This document shows positions 63,651 to 64,000 of a stretch of 64,000 bases of DNA, piece after piece. Every line of letters begins with the position of its first letter. Position 1 is the stretch's first letter. Under the pieces are notes generated by a model that saw only the letters and a list, made by a program, of their open reading frames with translations, searched no databases and was not told where the DNA came from. Source of the DNA: Stentor roeselii (Eukaryota > Ciliophora > Heterotrichea > Heterotrichida > Stentoridae); assembly GCA_006503475.1 (NCBI GenBank), contig RSEH01000019.1, positions 1 to 64,000 on the forward strand, written 5' to 3'. Position numbers and translations under genes: made by a program.

Positions 63651-64000
63651 TTTTTAGGTTAGAGTTTCTTTATTATAAGTTTGATATATAAGATAGTATC
63701 GAATTCTATTTATACTTTATAGAGAAATATTTTCATTAGATGAAAAGTAAATAGTTGTCGAAAATATGCTATATTAAATTTTGTAACTTTCATAAAAATT
63801 TTATACTTTTGTTTAATTTACTACAAAATACACACTTATCCTTCAATCATAATATTTTTTATTCTTATCTGAGAATCTTAGCCTTATATTCAAGAGTTAT
63901 AAGTCATATATTTACTTTAAGAGATAAACTTCTAATGAATATAGGGTAATAAGGTAGTTTTTTATTAAGATCAACGAATTAAATTAGAGTAAAAGTAATA
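63651..64000. other. Right-edge AT-rich sequence
   Basis: Upstream of Rab copy 11; no further Rab copy or other gene is visible before the window ends. Confidence 0.4.

Noticed and set aside
1-64000. A Condylostoma-like context-dependent code for the whole genome
   Set aside because: The long conserved genes (PKG, TLK, receptor, WD40) contain no in-frame TAA or TAG; those seen inside genes lie within tiny introns or damaged loci.
1-64000. tRNA genes, CRISPR array, bacterial operon signals or telomere repeats
   Set aside because: No cloverleaf, regular spacer-repeat or simple telomeric array was recognised on reading both strands.

Overview
The window looks like AT-rich nuclear DNA of a ciliate, most probably a heterotrich (a Stentor-like lineage). 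Three things point there. Conserved reading frames are interrupted by introns of only 14-15 nt (GTAA...TAG/AAG/CAG). The long genes use the ordinary stops TAA, TAG and, less often, TGA. The families are typical of ciliates: a cGMP-dependent kinase with four cyclic-nucleotide domains, Tousled-like kinase, ABCC transporter, many small GTPases, Cys-rich secreted proteins and receptor-like multi-TM proteins. No tRNA, rRNA, CRISPR array, insertion sequence or telomere repeat was recognised.

Layout. 1-7.4 kb: a broken sugar-transporter end, one long zinc/coiled-coil gene on the minus strand whose 3' end hides behind tiny introns, and several unassigned gene relics. 7.4-14.4 kb: a truncated aldo-keto reductase abutting the relic of a large Cys-rich/multi-TM protein, then an ABCC transporter split over three frames. 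14.4-28.2 kb: long AT-rich spacers with relics, a divergent kinase gene split at a homopolymer, and a gene joining nine near-identical WD40 repeats to a pseudokinase. At 25.9-27.9 kb there are reading frames that stay open only if TAA and TAG are read as sense. 28.2-53.8 kb: the healthy gene-dense core, with a receptor (ligand-binding domain plus about nine TM segments), a B-box/WD40 protein, an LRR protein head-to-head with a PX sorting nexin, a Tousled-like kinase, a coiled-coil zinc-knuckle protein, two tandem ATG8 genes, a helical-repeat protein, a four-TM protein, PKG, a Gpc1-like acyltransferase, a VAMP7-like R-SNARE, a RING-like protein, a coiled-coil protein and a Cys-rich membrane protein. 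53.9-63.7 kb: eleven tandem Rab-like GTPase copies, all on the minus strand, spaced about 0.85-0.9 kb apart.

Functional themes are membrane traffic (Rab array, VAMP7, PX sorting nexin, ATG8) and signalling (receptor, PKG, TLK, divergent kinases). The most unusual observations are the 14-nt introns, the in-frame TAG at codon 6 shared by seven Rab copies, and the TAA/TAG-rich open stretch. Several genes carry one-base shifts at short homopolymers. These may be real damage or residual consensus errors, and the sequence alone cannot separate the two.
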